From: Qipengyuania seohaensis
GTDB taxonomy: Bacteria; Pseudomonadota; Alphaproteobacteria; Sphingomonadales; Sphingomonadaceae
DNA length: 64,000 nucleotides
Reading direction: 5' to 3'
Assembly (NCBI RefSeq): GCF_002795865.1
Contig: NZ_CP024920.1
Span: forward strand, 682,001 to 746,000
Below, piece by piece: positions 63,789 through 64,000 of the stretch. The notes under the pieces are model-generated. The model was not told where the DNA came from and made no database searches. It worked only from the letters and a program-made list of their open reading frames with translations. How positions within the stretch are numbered: position 1 is the stretch's first letter; every line of letters begins with the position of its first letter. A program made the translations under genes and the position numbers.

Positions 63789-64000
63789 CTAAAAATACTC
63801 TCTCACTGCCTGCATGACACGATTGACCAGTCCCAGCCCCGAATAGCGGCGCGTCGGTTGGTAGCCCGGGCCAATGGACCGGATGTCGACCGGATCTTCC
63901 GCCGCGTAGAGGCACAGGCCCGCCAGCGTGGCGAAACCCGGCGTCGCATGCGCTTCGGGCAAACCGCGCAGGGACGGCGGTTTTCCGATGCGGACGGGCA
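63789..64000 (-). CDS. ftsA: Cell division protein FtsA, C-terminal end (rest outside window)
   Basis: The last 69 residues of the frame are visible. They contain VRIGKPPSLRGLPEA and GFATLAGLCLYAAEDP, typical of the FtsA actin-like core end, and close with GLVNRVMQAVREYF, an amphipathic helix that matches the FtsA membrane-targeting tail. FtsA tethers FtsZ to the membrane. The stop lies 133 nt before ftsZ on the same strand, the usual order. The 5' end lies beyond the window edge. Confidence 0.93.
   Translation of the reverse strand, partial: PVRIGKPPSLRGLPEAHATPGFATLAGLCLYAAEDPVDIRSIGPGYQPTRRYSGLGLVNRVMQAVREYF

Noticed and set aside
1-64000. CRISPR arrays, insertion sequences, attachment sites, tRNA or rRNA genes
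   Set aside because: No repeat-spacer pattern, transposase, integrase or structural RNA sequence was recognised by eye on either strand; a dedicated tRNA or covariance-model search was not possible here.

Overview
The window reads as a chromosomal stretch of a high-GC alphaproteobacterium of the Sphingomonadales, most like the Erythrobacteraceae (Erythrobacter, Qipengyuania, Altererythrobacter). The grounds are gene content and local order: a hemC-hemD-mitofilin-like cluster divergent from tsaD-gpsA, many short lipoproteins, an ftsA-ftsZ pair with an acidic FtsZ linker, and a TonB-receptor sugar locus carrying tryptophan-halogenase-like genes. This is inference from family patterns; no database search was run. 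Genes are densely packed, many neighbours overlap by 1 to 8 nt, no gap exceeds 300 bp, and I saw no rRNA, tRNA, insertion sequence, prophage or CRISPR array.

Layout. 1-2.6 kb: end of a gamma-glutamyltranspeptidase, a VOC protein, an extensin-like lipoprotein and an atypical LuxR-type regulator. 2.7-6.7 kb: an Anbu-type set on the minus strand (permuted ATP-grasp, alpha-E, transglutaminase, Anbu peptidase). 6.7-15.2 kb: an alpha/beta hydrolase, small lipoproteins, uvrB, a methyltransferase-like lipoprotein, a DsbD-type reductase and a UbiH-type hydroxylase. 15.2-21.3 kb: mitofilin-like protein, hemD and hemC facing tsaD, gpsA and a Wzx-like flippase. 21.5-26 kb: envelope and stress-type genes (VWA lipoprotein, BON/OmpA protein, a 43-residue membrane peptide, an HhH membrane protein, a lone receiver, a copper-storage-like protein, an orphan lasso-B2-like protein). 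26-29 kb: glutaryl-CoA dehydrogenase, maiA and fahA. 29-35.6 kb: exopolysaccharide genes. 35.6-39 kb: beta-oxidation genes. 39-41.8 kb: cysD-cysNC.

41.9-57.7 kb is the most striking part, a maltodextrin/starch utilisation locus. A LacI-type regulator sits between an MFS transporter plus periplasmic amylase (minus strand) and a TonB receptor (plus strand). The receptor is followed by five overlapping genes: flavin-dependent halogenase, GH13 lipoprotein, cytoplasmic GH13 alpha-glucosidase, GH97 glucosidase, and a second halogenase. Both halogenases keep the lysine, the glutamate and the WxWxIP motif of active enzymes. The same operator-like motif lies in front of both transcription units, and a 12-bp perfect hairpin separates the receptor from the enzyme operon.

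57.7-64 kb: a proline-run lipoprotein, a Bax-inhibitor-1 protein with a visible promoter and terminator, a YbjN protein, a TPR-SPOR protein, ftsZ and the end of ftsA. The ftsA-ftsZ gap holds a perfect DnaA box and a GANTC methylation site.

A working model of the sugar locus: the receptor imports maltodextrins, the lipoprotein amylase and periplasmic GH97 and GH13 enzymes shorten them, the MFS carrier brings maltose across the inner membrane, and the signal-less GH13 enzyme releases glucose. The two halogenases also lack signal peptides, so they should act in the cytoplasm; their substrate cannot be told from sequence.
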